Of a stretch of DNA of 64,000 bases, positions 17,722 to 27,932 are shown one piece after another (positions within the stretch are counted from its first letter, which is position 1; the number at the start of each line of letters is the position of its first letter). Both the position numbers and the translations under genes were made by a program. Source of the stretch: Fimbriimonadaceae bacterium (GTDB taxonomy: Bacteria > Armatimonadota > Fimbriimonadia > Fimbriimonadales > Fimbriimonadaceae); contig JABAQM010000001.1 in assembly GCA_019187105.1 (NCBI GenBank), positions 2,510,734 to 2,574,733 on the forward strand, in the 5' to 3' direction. The notes beneath the pieces were generated by a model. The model was not told the origin of the DNA and searched no databases. It was given only the letters and a program-made list of their open reading frames with translations.

Positions 17722-17809
17722 GGCAAGAACTGAGACCGCTTTCCTGGCATTTGCCTTCCATTGTACAAACCAGTTTCAGGAAATCGATCGTGAACACTGC
17801 CGGCGGGGG

Positions 17810-17815
17810 TATGGT
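17810..17815 (+). promoter_or_regulatory. -10-like box TATGGT before the 17823 gene
   Basis: TATGGT ends 7 bases before ATG 17823, the spacing seen at other predicted leaderless genes here. Confidence 0.3.
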
Positions 17816-17822
17816 TCTGTTC

Positions 17823-18194
17823 ATGGCGCATCGATGGCTACGCCCTCTGGTTATCCTCGTCCTCTGCTTCACTTCAGCACTCGCTTTCAGCCAGTCCGAC
17901 CCCAAGACGGAAAAGGCGCAAATCGCGAAGCTTGAGAAGTCGTACGTAGCTGCAAAGTCGGTCGTGACGAAGGGCAAGAGCGAAAAGACGCTCAAGGCCT
18001 ATACGACGGCTGCGCTTGCTTATGCCGACGCCGTAATGTATGCCGGATCGCTGCCACCCAAGGACAAGTATCCGAAATCTCTGAAGGTTTATCGCGAGGT
18101 CCTGACTTACGACCCAAAGAACAAGAAGGCCAAGGAGAACAAGAACATGATCGAGCAGATCTACAAGTCCATGGGCAGGCCGATTCCAAAGTAG
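17823..18194 (+). CDS. Small secreted protein, possibly TPR-like
   Basis: The 123-residue protein has a clear signal peptide (MAHRWLRPLVILVLCFTSALAFSQ). The mature part is Lys-rich and helical, with an A-L-A-Y-A-D-A and Y-R-E-V-L-x-Y-D-P-K-N-K-K-A-K-E-N pattern near the C-terminus that resembles one tetratricopeptide repeat. ATG 17823 is preferred over 17751 and 17811 because the signal peptide starts there and a -10-like box sits 7 bases upstream. Three bases separate its stop from the start of the next membrane protein, suggesting an operon. Confidence 0.65.
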   Translation: MAHRWLRPLVILVLCFTSALAFSQSDPKTEKAQIAKLEKSYVAAKSVVTKGKSEKTLKAYTTAALAYADAVMYAGSLPPKDKYPKSLKVYREVLTYDPKNKKAKENKNMIEQIYKSMGRPIPK

Positions 18195-18197
18195 TCT

Positions 18198-20015
18198 TTG
18201 AACGCGGATTTCGACGCCCGCATTCGTCGGTTTTCGCTTCAAGTCGCGGTTGCGGCTTGCCTCGTTTCTCTGCTACCCACACTGGTCGGATGGCTCACGA
18301 CGCCACCCGGCCAGCAGTTTCTGGGACATCCCTATAATCTCGACGACCACATGGTTTACAGCGCCTGGATGCGGCAGGCGATGGACGGCAGGCTCCTGTT
18401 TGACAACCGCTTTTCGGTCGAACCGCAGCCGGGCCTGACCGTTCACCTCTATTTCCTGGTACTTGGCTGGCTGGCAAAGGTCATTGGCCTCGTGGGTGCC
18501 GCGACGCTTGGAAGAGTGGGCTTCACCTTCTTGTTTGTGATGCTGCTGGCCAAGTTCTGCTCGCGCCTCACCGAGGACGTTTTCATCGCAAAGCTGATGA
18601 TCACGCTAACCATGGTCGGGGGAGGCATTGGCTTTCTTGTCTGGCAGCCGTTCGGCGTCGATGTCCCGCCGGGCTCGGTTGCCGATCGCTTGTTGCAGGG
18701 TGGCCTTCCAATAGACGTGTGGCAGCCAGAGGCATTCGTCTTTCCATCGCTGCTCACAAACGGGCTGTTCATGGTCAGCCTTTGCCTCATCCTTGGAATC
18801 TTCATTGCCGTTCTCGATGCACGGGAAGGTTGGCGGCCGGTCGCTTTCGGCGGACTCATGATGCTCATCCTGATGAACATCCACAGCTACGATGTCCTCT
18901 TGATTGCGCTCGTGCTGGTCGCCTTCCTGGTCACCCAGGTCGTGGCGAAAAGTGCGACGATCGGCTGGGTGGCGCGCTCGGTGGTGATCGGTTTATGTGC
19001 GATCCCGGCAGCTGCCTGGTTCCTGTATGTCCTAAAGAACGATCCGGTTTTTCAAGCCAGGGCGGCGACGGAGACTTATTCCCGAGGCTTTCGGGCGACC
19101 TTCGCCGGGTTGCTTCCGCAAGTCGCGCTTGCCTTGATTGGCTTCGCGGGCGCCATGGTCGGAAGGAAGGGCCTGGTCCGAGTGGTTCCCGCAGTTCTCT
19201 TGATTACCGGTCTTGTCGCGCTGGCCCGGCCCGCAGAAAACGCGTACTGGATGCAGTTTGCTGCTTGGGGCGCTGTGTACTCGCTGGCGATCTTTGCGTC
19301 GGCATCGCTCGCGACTGAGCGTCCAGCGCTGAATCTTGTTACCGCCTGGGCGCTGGTGGGGTTGGTGGCGCCTTACTTCCCAGGTCTATACCAAAGGAAG
19401 TTGGCGATGGGATTGTCCATTCCCTGGTGCATACTGGCCGCCGTCGGGATTGCCTGGGCGGTGATGCGCATCGACCGCGGGGCTAGAAACCTTGCCACTG
19501 CGCTCGGCATTCTCGTCATTTCCGGTAGCTCGATGCTCTGGCTCCAGCGAATGCTGAAGCTGGTTAGAGACAACGTTTCGAATACCACCGTGCACGCATT
19601 GTTCATGCCGCGCGATGTGGTCGCGTCAGTCGACGTCCTTAATCGGGAAAGGAAGAGGGTGGTTGTTATCGCGCCTCCGGGGGTCCCTGCTCCGACGGAG
19701 GTCACGGGAGAATTCGCCAGCCCGCTTCTACCCGACTGGAACCCGGTCTTGGCCGGGCTTACCGGCGCTTACGCTTACGCCGGTCACTGGAGCGAGACCG
19801 TTGACTACGCCGACAAGCGAACCGAAGTGGTGACAGCTCTGTATGACCCGGCGCAGTCGAGCACCGTTCGGCAGGCGTTCTTGGATCGGGTCAAGCCCGA
19901 CTACATCCTCGGCCTCAAGCCGGAAGCGAGTCAAGGGACGCTTTTCGACGTTCGTGGGTTGGGCGAGGTGGTCGTCGACGGATCGACCTACGTTCTGGTC
20001 AAGCTACGGCGCTAG
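18198..20015 (+). CDS. Large polytopic membrane protein, possibly GT-C glycosyltransferase-like
   Basis: The 605-residue protein has about ten to twelve hydrophobic helices and a soluble C-terminal region of about 150 residues. The first predicted outer loop carries an LDDH motif (near residue 50), the place where GT-C glycosyltransferases have their catalytic acidic pair, and the overall plan fits that class. I see no firm family signature, so sugar transfer is a guess. The start is TTG 18198, 3 bases after the previous stop. It ends tail to tail with, and overlaps by 4 bases, the VanW gene. Confidence 0.65.
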   Translation: MNADFDARIRRFSLQVAVAACLVSLLPTLVGWLTTPPGQQFLGHPYNLDDHMVYSAWMRQAMDGRLLFDNRFSVEPQPGLTVHLYFLVLGWLAKVIGLVGAATLGRVGFTFLFVMLLAKFCSRLTEDVFIAKLMITLTMVGGGIGFLVWQPFGVDVPPGSVADRLLQGGLPIDVWQPEAFVFPSLLTNGLFMVSLCLILGIFIAVLDAREGWRPVAFGGLMMLILMNIHSYDVLLIALVLVAFLVTQVVAKSATIGWVARSVVIGLCAIPAAAWFLYVLKNDPVFQARAATETYSRGFRATFAGLLPQVALALIGFAGAMVGRKGLVRVVPAVLLITGLVALARPAENAYWMQFAAWGAVYSLAIFASASLATERPALNLVTAWALVGLVAPYFPGLYQRKLAMGLSIPWCILAAVGIAWAVMRIDRGARNLATALGILVISGSSMLWLQRMLKLVRDNVSNTTVHALFMPRDVVASVDVLNRERKRVVVIAPPGVPAPTEVTGEFASPLLPDWNPVLAGLTGAYAYAGHWSETVDYADKRTEVVTALYDPAQSSTVRQAFLDRVKPDYILGLKPEASQGTLFDVRGLGEVVVDGSTYVLVKLRR

Positions 20016-21454
20016 TTGCCTTCGTCCGTCGGCGGAACCGGAACTTCTTCTGGCGTGGGCTCTCCACCCTCGATGGGCTCCTCGGCCACCTGAGTTGGCG
20101 GGGAAGCTTTCATATTCTTGGCGATGATACGAACGGCGCCGGCATAGTAGCTTTGTCCGAGCGGTTCGCGGGCGACCAGCTTGCCGTCGCGATACACCAG
20201 CCGGGTCGATACGCAGCTGTGGCCAGAGCTGCCCTTTTCGGTCACCAGCGTCTTGCCGTAAGGGAGGGAGCCGTTGTGCTCGAACTTGACGCCCCGCGAC
20301 CAAGAGCGGTGGCCGCTCGTTACGATCTTGACGCTCAGGCTCGGATCTTTCTTGCCAAGGATGGTGAAAGTCAGTTTGCCGGGGCTGTACTGGCAAGAGA
20401 CTGCGATCGGCGTATCCAAGTTGTTCTCAAAGACAAGATCGTGGCTGCCGTAGTCGACGGTGGCGTCCCGTCCAAGAGGGACATAGGGAACCGGCATCGA
20501 GTGGTTGGACCGTTGAACAATTTTCAGATTGCTCAGAAGTGCCGCGTTGTAAAGTGTGGTGCTTACCTGGCAAATGCCACCACCAACGTCAAAGTCGTGC
20601 CGACCATTCTTGTAGACGCCCGCGATCTTAAACCCGCTCTTTTGCGTGCGACGACCGACGGTGTCGTTGAAGCTGAACCGATCTCCCGGCATCAGTACGA
20701 CGCCATCGAGGATCGACGATGCAAGCTTGATATTCGCGCAGCGGGTGACTTTTCCGGTCGAAAACCGAGTGGAGTAGCTGGTGCGCACTTCATTGATCGA
20801 GTCGAGGGCAGCGTCCGGAACCCGCTTTGGCGCTTCCGTTATCGGCAGCTGTCCCTTTCCTCCCGTCTCGAGGGCCTGAAGCACCGTCTCCTGCAACCGT
20901 TCGACGTCGAGCTCGAAGCCGGCTGACTCTCGTTGCCGAATGAACTGCCTGCCGTCGTACTTCACCAGTGCCTTGCGAGGCGATTCAACTTGATCGTTGA
21001 CAAACGCCACCAGTGATTTGGACTTCTTGGCGTCCCACTTGAACTGGATCGGATACGACTTCGGCGGAGCGGCATCGATGCCGACGCTGCGGCTAACCAT
21101 CTCCCAAAAGTCTTCGAGGGCAACTTGTGCGGCGGTAGCCTCGTCATCGACGGCCAAGCCCAGACCGACCGGCGTGGTTGTAGCGGGCTGGTTTTTCAGC
21201 ACGGAACTTGTCAGGGTTAGTGGGGCAGACTTCTCCATTTCCCACCAAACGCGAAGCTTTTTCTTGGCTTCTTCGCGAGTCAATCCGCCAACATCGACCT
21301 TCCCAAACGCGATATTTGGCCGGATAACCGGTTCATAGCGGGCAGCAATAAGCGTCAAGGCGGCGACTGCTAAGCCAATGGGTGCAAACCCGTACACAAG
21401 GGCGTTCTTGAAGCGCTTCTTCGATGCCGGCCGTGGCGTTTCCGTCGATGTCAT
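20012..21454 (-). CDS. VanW family protein with N-terminal peptidoglycan-binding-like region
   Basis: The 480-residue protein begins with a cytoplasmic basic stretch and one membrane helix (residues of about 20-42), so it should face outside. Residues 50-200 fit the YoaR/PG_binding_4-type pattern. The VanW domain follows: RFSTGKVTRCANIKLA near residue 232 (pattern), MPGDRFSFNDTVGRRT, VGGGICQVSTTLYNAAL and RSNHSMPVPYVPLGRDATVDYG, which are all typical. The tail is Pro/Glu-rich. VanW proteins are linked to the envelope, but their biochemical role is unknown. The name does not imply vancomycin resistance here; no other van genes are present. Confidence 0.9.
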   Translation of the reverse strand: MTSTETPRPASKKRFKNALVYGFAPIGLAVAALTLIAARYEPVIRPNIAFGKVDVGGLTREEAKKKLRVWWEMEKSAPLTLTSSVLKNQPATTTPVGLGLAVDDEATAAQVALEDFWEMVSRSVGIDAAPPKSYPIQFKWDAKKSKSLVAFVNDQVESPRKALVKYDGRQFIRQRESAGFELDVERLQETVLQALETGGKGQLPITEAPKRVPDAALDSINEVRTSYSTRFSTGKVTRCANIKLASSILDGVVLMPGDRFSFNDTVGRRTQKSGFKIAGVYKNGRHDFDVGGGICQVSTTLYNAALLSNLKIVQRSNHSMPVPYVPLGRDATVDYGSHDLVFENNLDTPIAVSCQYSPGKLTFTILGKKDPSLSVKIVTSGHRSWSRGVKFEHNGSLPYGKTLVTEKGSSGHSCVSTRLVYRDGKLVAREPLGQSYYAGAVRIIAKNMKASPPTQVAEEPIEGGEPTPEEVPVPPTDEGN

Positions 21455-21568
21455 CCCTATGAGTTATTATGACTTGCGAGGTTGAACTCTCGATCCTAAA
21501 ACCAGGCAATTTCCTGTGCCATTCATACAAAGTTGACTGCCTGATGTGCGATTGGGAATCGGAACCCC

Positions 21569-21574
21569 TATAAT
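21569..21574 (+). promoter_or_regulatory. -10 box TATAAT before pseudopilin 1
   Basis: A consensus TATAAT lies 14 bases before ATG 21589, so the leader would be about 8 bases and begin at the GGAAGGA ribosome binding site. No clear -35. Confidence 0.6.
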
Positions 21575-21588
21575 GGGGACGGAAGGAC

Positions 21589-22452
<864 letters not shown>

Positions 22453-22460
22453 TTGCGCCT

Positions 22461-22466
22461 TATAAT
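22461..22466 (+). promoter_or_regulatory. -10 box TATAAT before pseudopilin 2
   Basis: Consensus TATAAT 9 bases after the stop of pseudopilin 1 and 18 bases before ATG 22485. It suggests gene 2 has its own promoter. The leader would be about 11 bases. Confidence 0.55.
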
Positions 22467-22484
22467 GGTCTGGGAAGGAAGTCC

Positions 22485-23342
<858 letters not shown>

Positions 23343-23383
23343 CCAATCGCCAGTTTCTTGGCATCCTGAGCGAATTTCTCGCT

Positions 23384-23389
23384 TATAAT
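23384..23389 (+). promoter_or_regulatory. -10 box TATAAT before pseudopilin 3
   Basis: CGCTTATAATAG lies 30 bases before ATG 23419. The same block, with its downstream leader, recurs before pseudopilin 4. Confidence 0.6.
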
Positions 23390-23418
23390 AGACCTATCCG
23401 TTTCATTTGGAGTCAATA

Positions 23419-24276
23419 ATGGGCCGAACCAAGAGGGCATTTACTCTCATCGAACTTCTTGTCGTCATTGCGATCATTGCCATCTTGGCCGCGATCCTGT
23501 TCCCAGTCTTTGCGCAGGCAAAAGAGTCCGCAAAGATGACCGGTTCTCTGAGCAACATCAAGCAAGCCACGCTCGGTGTTCTCATGTACGCCGGCGACAA
23601 CAACGACAAAATTCCGCGCCACGATAACAATGGCTCGTGCTTCTATCGCGAGAATCCATGCGCGACGCCTGACTGGGGCGACGCGAGGAATGACAGCCGC
23701 GACCCTGAGGCCCGGCCGATGTTTATGAACGTCTGCTACCCCTACATCAAGAACTGGGACATGATGTATTCGGTCAACGTCGGCAAGACGCAGTGGCAGG
23801 CGGCCGTGGGCCGCGGCAACTACAACGGGATTCGATGGGGCGGGGCCTACGACAAGAAGCGTGAGGATGTGTATTACGGCATCCTCGGCTACTGGTCTGT
23901 CAACCTCAACTTGATCGAGTGGGGAGCTCACGGTGCCATCGGAACGGTGGAGCGACCGGGCGAGATCGTGTTGCTGGCCGAATCCGTGTGGGACACCAAC
24001 ATCAGCCCGAGCTACGCGGTTGGCAACACGGCGGTGTGGCCGCATATGCGGAACACCACCTGCGACTCTGGCGATGGCAACGGCTGGACCTGGTACCCCA
24101 ATCGGGCCCAGGGCACCAAGGTCGGCAACGACAATATGGTCACTCGCAAGGGGATGGCGAACATCTCCTACGTGGACGGCCACTCAAAGGTACGCAAATA
24201 CTCTGACTTGGAGCGTTGTGACTTCTTCACCAACGCCAACGTTTGGGCTTATACGTTCTGGGACTATCGATACTGA
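23419..24276 (+). CDS. Pseudopilin-like protein 3
   Basis: The 285-residue paralog with leader MGRTKRA then FTLIELLVV. Nearly identical along its whole length to protein 4 (shared QAAVGRG, FNGIRWGGAYDKKRED or NYNGIRW, NISPSYAVGNTAVWPHM or DISPSY, and KVRKYSDLERCDFFTN), so the two arose by a recent duplication. Cysteines are conserved with the other copies. TTGGAG lies 5 bases before ATG 23419. A hairpin with UUCG loop follows at 24297. Confidence 0.9.
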   Translation: MGRTKRAFTLIELLVVIAIIAILAAILFPVFAQAKESAKMTGSLSNIKQATLGVLMYAGDNNDKIPRHDNNGSCFYRENPCATPDWGDARNDSRDPEARPMFMNVCYPYIKNWDMMYSVNVGKTQWQAAVGRGNYNGIRWGGAYDKKREDVYYGILGYWSVNLNLIEWGAHGAIGTVERPGEIVLLAESVWDTNISPSYAVGNTAVWPHMRNTTCDSGDGNGWTWYPNRAQGTKVGNDNMVTRKGMANISYVDGHSKVRKYSDLERCDFFTNANVWAYTFWDYRY

Positions 24277-24296
24277 TCGAGCGCGTCCCAAGGGCT

Positions 24297-24327
24297 GGCC
24301 TCGGATTTCGATCCGAGGCCATTTCTG
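24297..24327 (+). terminator. Hairpin terminator after pseudopilin 3
   Basis: GGCCTCGGAT and ATCCGAGGCC form a perfect 10-bp stem closed by a TTCG tetraloop, followed by ATTTCTGTTT. It separates genes 3 and 4 into different transcripts. Confidence 0.8.
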
Positions 24328-24428
24328 TTTCGGGACTTGCTGGCCGGGACCCGAGTGTGCCCGCCCGCACCCGGATGGAACCACTCTAAATCCGAGCTAA
24401 ACGTTTCGGTGATGCTCATTTTTTCGCA

Positions 24429-24434
24429 TATAAT
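24429..24434 (+). promoter_or_regulatory. -10 box TATAAT before pseudopilin 4
   Basis: CGCATATAATAG lies 30 bases before TTG 24465. A weak -35 candidate TTCGGT at 24405 is 18 bases upstream. The leader CATCCGTATCATCTGGAG parallels that of gene 3. Confidence 0.6.
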
Positions 24435-24464
24435 AGGACGCATCCGTATCATCTGGAGGCAATC

Positions 24465-25322
24465 TTGCGCCGTAATTCTAGGGCTTTCACCTTAATCGAG
24501 CTACTCGTCGTGATCGCAATCATCGCGATCCTCGCCGCGATCCTCTTCCCGGTCTTTGCACAGGCAAAAGAATCTGCGAAGATGACAGGCTCGCTTAGCA
24601 ACATCAAGCAGGCTTCACTTGGCGTGCTCATGTACGCAGGCGACAACAACGACAAAATTCCGCGCCATGACAATAACGGCTCCTGCTTGTATCGGCAGAA
24701 CCCATGCGCGACGCCTGACTGGGGCGATGCGAGGAACGACAGCCGCGACCCTGAGGCTCGGCCGATGTTTATGAACGTCTGCTATCCCTACATCAAGAAC
24801 TGGGACATGATGTACTCGGTCAACATCGGTAAGACCCAGTGGCAGGCAGCCGTTGGACGCGGCGACTTCAACGGCATTCGATGGGGCGGGGCCTACGACA
24901 AGAAGCGCGAGGATGTGTATTACGGCATCCTCGGAATGTGGGCGGTCAATCTGAACTTGGTTGAGTGGGGCGCCCATGGGGCCATCGGCACTGTGGAGCG
25001 ACCGGGCGAGATCGTGATGCTCGCAGAATCCGTTTGGGACACCGACATCAGCCCGAGCTACGCGGTTGGCAACACGGCAGTGTGGCCGCATATGCGGAAC
25101 ACCTCTTGCGATCCCGGCGATGGCAACGGCTGGACCTGGTACCCCAATCGGGCCCAAGGGACAAAGGTCGGTAACGACAACATGGTCACCCGCAAGGGCC
25201 TGGCGAATGTTGTCTATGTCGATGGCCACTCGAAGGTGCGCAAATACTCTGACTTGGAGCGATGCGACTTCTTTACCAACGCCAACGTATGGGCATATAC
25301 GTTCTGGGATTATCGGTACTAA
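24465..25322 (+). CDS. Pseudopilin-like protein 4, TTG start
   Basis: The 285-residue near-twin of protein 3 with leader MRRNSRA then FTLIELLVV. The start is TTG 24465, with CTGGAG 5 bases upstream. The only ATG-free difference from gene 3 at the start codon suggests weaker translation of this copy. Differences from protein 3 cluster in a few positions (for example GDFNGIRW for GNYNGIRW, GMWAVNLNLVEW for GYWSVNLNLIEW, and LANVVYVDGH for MANISYVDGH). A strong terminator follows. Confidence 0.9.
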   Translation: MRRNSRAFTLIELLVVIAIIAILAAILFPVFAQAKESAKMTGSLSNIKQASLGVLMYAGDNNDKIPRHDNNGSCLYRQNPCATPDWGDARNDSRDPEARPMFMNVCYPYIKNWDMMYSVNIGKTQWQAAVGRGDFNGIRWGGAYDKKREDVYYGILGMWAVNLNLVEWGAHGAIGTVERPGEIVMLAESVWDTDISPSYAVGNTAVWPHMRNTSCDPGDGNGWTWYPNRAQGTKVGNDNMVTRKGLANVVYVDGHSKVRKYSDLERCDFFTNANVWAYTFWDYRY

Positions 25323-25346
25323 GCGAGTCCTGAGGTCTCAAACGGG

Positions 25347-25384
25347 GCTGGCCCCGGACTTTGGTCCGGGGCCAGCTTGTTTAT
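25347..25384 (+). terminator. Strong terminator after pseudopilin 4
   Basis: GCTGGCCCCGGAC pairs with GTCCGGGGCCAGC, a perfect 13-bp stem with a 4-base loop, followed by TTGTTTAT. It overlaps the last bases of the converging transglycosylase gene. Confidence 0.85.
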
Positions 25385-26364
25385 CATTGACCGGAAAGAG
25401 CCCGATAGGTTGCGATGACTTTTTTCACGTAATTCTGGGTCTCGCGATAGGGCGGCACGCCACCGTGACGACGTACAGCGCCTCCACCCGCATTGTAGGC
25501 AGCCAAGGCGAGTACGAGTGACTCGAAGCCGTCACCCCCGGTCTGGTTGTAGTACTTTTCGAGATGCCCGCGGACGAGCCTTACCGTTCCGAACAGGTTG
25601 TCCACTGAGTCGTAAGCGTTGTTAACACCCATCGATTTCGCCGTGCTGGGCATCAGCTGGCCGAGACCCATCGCTCCCTTCCGGCTTGTCGCGTTCGGAT
25701 TGAACCCGCTCTCCACGAGCACCATCGCCATAACCAGGCGGGCATCGACGCCGTAGCGGATGCTGAAACCGATTACGGCGTGAGCGATTCGGATTGCCTC
25801 TTCGTTTGAGAGTCGTGGGTTCCGTTTCTTTATGAATGCCGCGTAGTAGGGCAAGACTTCCGACGTCGGCAACTGCAGATTGCGTGTTGCCTTTGGACGT
25901 CCGATCGGTCCGCTCAAACGGTTCGGTGCCGGACGAATCGTTTCCGGGGTCTTAGGGCGCGTGGCCTCCTCGTGGTTTGCCACTTTGTGTTCGGGAGCGG
26001 CACCAACAAGAACGGCCCGCAGATCCCCGGCCTCGTGCGGTCGGTGCGCACGGATGATCAGGCGAGCAGGAACCTCGTTGCCCATAAGCCAATCCGGCGC
26101 AGGCTGGGCCTCCACGAAGAGGTCGTCACCGCCGGTCGACTCTAAGATCAGCGTGGCAGAGTCCCCACTCTTCACGTGGCCCTTCACCGATCCCTGAACC
26201 TCCAACACGCGCGTGCCGACCATGGTTTCCAGGGCAGCTACGCTGCTGTGCTGGCTGATGCCGTAGCGCTTCCGCAGCTTCAAGTAATCGGAAAACGTCT
26301 GGGCGAACGTGACGTTGGTCAGGCAAAGTGCGACGAGCCCAATCGATAAGCGCGTTGTTAGCAT
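25384..26364 (-). CDS. Secreted lytic transglycosylase (SLT domain)
   Basis: Cleaves peptidoglycan glycan strands. The 326-residue protein has a signal peptide ([22 protein letters not shown]), a middle region of unknown type, and a C-terminal SLT/GEWL domain from about residue 190. The catalytic glutamate is in [13 protein letters not shown] near residue 223; [18 protein letters not shown] follows, then [13 protein letters not shown] and [12 protein letters not shown], the complete family pattern. GACAAT ends 7 bases before the ATG, a possible leaderless start. The tRNA-Ser gene on the same strand lies just upstream. Confidence 0.93.
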   Translation of the reverse strand: MLTTRLSIGLVALCLTNVTFAQTFSDYLKLRKRYGISQHSSVAALETMVGTRVLEVQGSVKGHVKSGDSATLILESTGGDDLFVEAQPAPDWLMGNEVPARLIIRAHRPHEAGDLRAVLVGAAPEHKVANHEEATRPKTPETIRPAPNRLSGPIGRPKATRNLQLPTSEVLPYYAAFIKKRNPRLSNEEAIRIAHAVIGFSIRYGVDARLVMAMVLVESGFNPNATSRKGAMGLGQLMPSTAKSMGVNNAYDSVDNLFGTVRLVRGHLEKYYNQTGGDGFESLVLALAAYNAGGGAVRRHGGVPPYRETQNYVKKVIATYRALSGQ

Positions 26365-26381
26365 CCTGTTGATTGTCGGGC

Positions 26382-26472
26382 TGGCGGAGAGATCGGGATT
26401 CGAACCCGAGAAGGGAAATTATCCCTTACCCACTTAGCAGGCGGGCGCTTTCGTCCACTCAGCCATCTCTCC
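26382..26472 (-). tRNA. tRNA-Ser (GCU anticodon)
   Basis: On the minus strand the acceptor stem GGAGAGA pairs with TCTCTCC; the discriminator is G and CCA is encoded. The anticodon GCT is at 26436-26438, in loop CTGCTAA. A long variable arm (AAGGGATAATTTCCCTT) marks a class II tRNA, as expected for serine, and TTCGAAT lies in the T-loop. Length is 91 bases. Confidence 0.95.
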
Positions 26473-26537
26473 GCGTTCGACGGAGTTTACCCATCGTTTG
26501 GATCGGCACTTTATCGATCATGCCGTAGGATCGTAGG

Positions 26538-26543
26538 TACAAT
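26538..26543 (+). promoter_or_regulatory. -10 box TACAAT before nuoA
   Basis: TACAAT ends 7 bases before ATG 26551 with no Shine-Dalgarno sequence; predicted leaderless start. Confidence 0.5.
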
Positions 26544-26550
26544 CGACCCG

Positions 26551-27048
26551 ATGAACGGCGACTTTATGCCGATTCTTATCCTCATCGGCGTCGCCGCGCT
26601 GCTCTGTACGGCGATGGTCACGCTCAGTTGGGTTTTGGGCCCAAAGAAGGTGACACCGTACAAGGCTAGTCCCTACGAATGCGGCGTCCAGCCTTCGGGA
26701 AGCGCTCGCGAACGGTTTCCGATCAAGTTTTATCTCGTCGCCATGCTCTTTATCCTCTTCGACATCGAAGTGGTGTTTCTGTGGAGCTGGCTAACGACCT
26801 TCAAGAATCCCGGCATGGGTTCGCCACAGGCCGACCTGGCCTATCAGACATTCAGCTTTTGGGCAGTGATGATCTACATGCTGCTCTGGATCGTCGGCGA
26901 CGCTTACGTCTTGCGGATCAACGCTATCGACTGGGACGAGGCAACTTCGCTCGCCCCCGAGAAGCTCGGCGGCCCGGTTGCCGAGGCGACTCCCGAACAA
27001 GCTGGCTGGCAACCGATGCCGCAGCCTGTTCCAGGAGGAAAGGGTTGA
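26551..27048 (+). CDS. nuoA: NADH-quinone oxidoreductase subunit A
   Basis: Membrane subunit of complex I. The 165 residues include three helices (about 7-28, 65-85 and 98-118). The loop [24 protein letters not shown] near residue 38 (pattern Y-E-C-G, the A/D-switch cysteine region) and [15 protein letters not shown] near 72 are family signatures. The C-terminal 40 residues, Pro/Ala/Glu-rich, extend beyond most NuoA proteins. The stop overlaps the nuoC start as TTGA. In most genomes nuoB comes next; here it is missing. Confidence 0.95.
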   Translation: MNGDFMPILILIGVAALLCTAMVTLSWVLGPKKVTPYKASPYECGVQPSGSARERFPIKFYLVAMLFILFDIEVVFLWSWLTTFKNPGMGSPQADLAYQTFSFWAVMIYMLLWIVGDAYVLRINAIDWDEATSLAPEKLGGPVAEATPEQAGWQPMPQPVPGGKG

Positions 27049-27638
27049 GCGCAGCCGCGGAGCGCTTGGATGTCAAGCGCATCGCCGAACACGTGCCTGG
27101 CGCCATTCTCAAAATTAAGGAGTACCGGGGCGACGTCTTTGTTTGCGTACGTAAGGAGCGTCTGCGTGACGTAATCAGCCTCCTTAAGGACGACCCTGAG
27201 CTCGACTACCGATATTTCAGCGAGTGTTTGGGCGTCGATTACAGCGCCTGGCAGCATGAGCGCGACTTGCCGAACCGCTTCGAGGTCGTCTACAACCTCA
27301 TGTCAATGAAATCCTACGACCGCCTCTTTATCAAGGTCGGGGTCGACGACGGTGAAGAGATCGATACGATCAAGGACATTTTCCTTGGCTCGGAGTACCC
27401 GGAGCGCGAGATCAATGACCTGTTCGGCATCGTTTTCAAAGGCAACGTCCATGAAGGACGATTCCTTATGCCGGACGACTGGGTTGGGTTCCCGCTTCGC
27501 AAGGAATACCCCTTGGGCGGTGAGGACGTCTCGTTCGACCAGGACACCCTCGGCCCAGCCGTTGAGGATATCTCGATGCCGCACGCCGGCGAAAGCTTTG
27601 AAGGCAAAACCGGCTCGGAAGACGTCTCCGGGCGTTAG
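27045..27638 (+). CDS. nuoC: NADH-quinone oxidoreductase subunit C, TTG start
   Basis: Peripheral-arm subunit of complex I, 197 residues, near the 30-kDa-subunit family. [11 protein letters not shown] near residue 64, [10 protein letters not shown] near 83, and the signature [15 protein letters not shown] near 124 (E-R-E-x-x-D-x-x-G-I-x-F) followed by [13 protein letters not shown] confirm it. The start is TTG 27045, 8 bases after AGGAGG and overlapping the nuoA stop; the open frame extends far upstream inside nuoA but has no other supported start. nuoD does not follow; rpsU comes next. Confidence 0.95.
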   Translation: MSAAAERLDVKRIAEHVPGAILKIKEYRGDVFVCVRKERLRDVISLLKDDPELDYRYFSECLGVDYSAWQHERDLPNRFEVVYNLMSMKSYDRLFIKVGVDDGEEIDTIKDIFLGSEYPEREINDLFGIVFKGNVHEGRFLMPDDWVGFPLRKEYPLGGEDVSFDQDTLGPAVEDISMPHAGESFEGKTGSEDVSGR

Positions 27639-27657
27639 GTCAGCTCGCTCGATACGC

Positions 27658-27686
27658 TTGCCCTCTTGACCTGCCGATGGTATAAT
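27658..27686 (+). promoter_or_regulatory. Promoter of rpsU
   Basis: TTGCCC at 27658-27663 and TATAAT at 27681-27686, exactly 17 bases apart: a textbook housekeeping sigma promoter. The leader to the TTG start is about 15 bases and contains GAGGAA. Confidence 0.8.
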
Positions 27687-27708
27687 GTAGCCTAGAGGAA
27701 CCGGCCTT

Positions 27709-27882
27709 TTGATTTACGTAGTCGTCCAACCCAATGAGTCCATCGATAGTGCCCTGAAGCGCTTTAACCTGAAGCTTCAGCAGAGCGGCTTGCTTCGCGA
27801 AGTGAAGGAGCATGCTCACTACGAAAAGCCCAGTGAAAAACGTCGCCGAATGAAGCGAAGACGCGTCGGCGGCCGACCGTAA
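27709..27882 (+). CDS. rpsU: 30S ribosomal protein S21, TTG start
   Basis: The 57-residue protein of the small ribosomal subunit. It reads IYVVVQPNESIDSALKRF after the start, then a Lys/Arg-rich helix (LLREVKEHAHYEKPSEKRRRM) and basic end, which is the bS21 pattern. The start is TTG 27709 with GAGGAA 8 bases upstream, and the protein ends at TAA 27880-27882. It has its own promoter and terminator, so it is a single-gene transcript. Proximity to the 7TM-HD/ybeY cluster is common. Confidence 0.93.
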   Translation: MIYVVVQPNESIDSALKRFNLKLQQSGLLREVKEHAHYEKPSEKRRRMKRRRVGGRP

Positions 27883-27894
27883 CTCACTCTCTCT

Positions 27895-27932
27895 AGCCTG
27901 GACAAGGCATCAACCTGTCCAGGCTTCTTTTA
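27895..27932 (+). terminator. Terminator after rpsU
   Basis: AGCCTGGACA pairs with TGTCCAGGCT over an 11-base loop, followed by TCTTTTA. The start codon of the next gene (27932) lies at the very end of the T-tract, so read-through or a separate promoter must supply that gene. Confidence 0.85.

Noticed and set aside
20012-21454. VanW gene as vancomycin resistance
   Set aside because: VanW proteins are common in bacteria without resistance and no vanA, vanH or vanX-type genes are present.
27666-27686. TTGACC as the -35 of the rpsU promoter
   Set aside because: It is only 9 bases from TATAAT; TTGCCC at 27658 gives the correct 17-base spacing.
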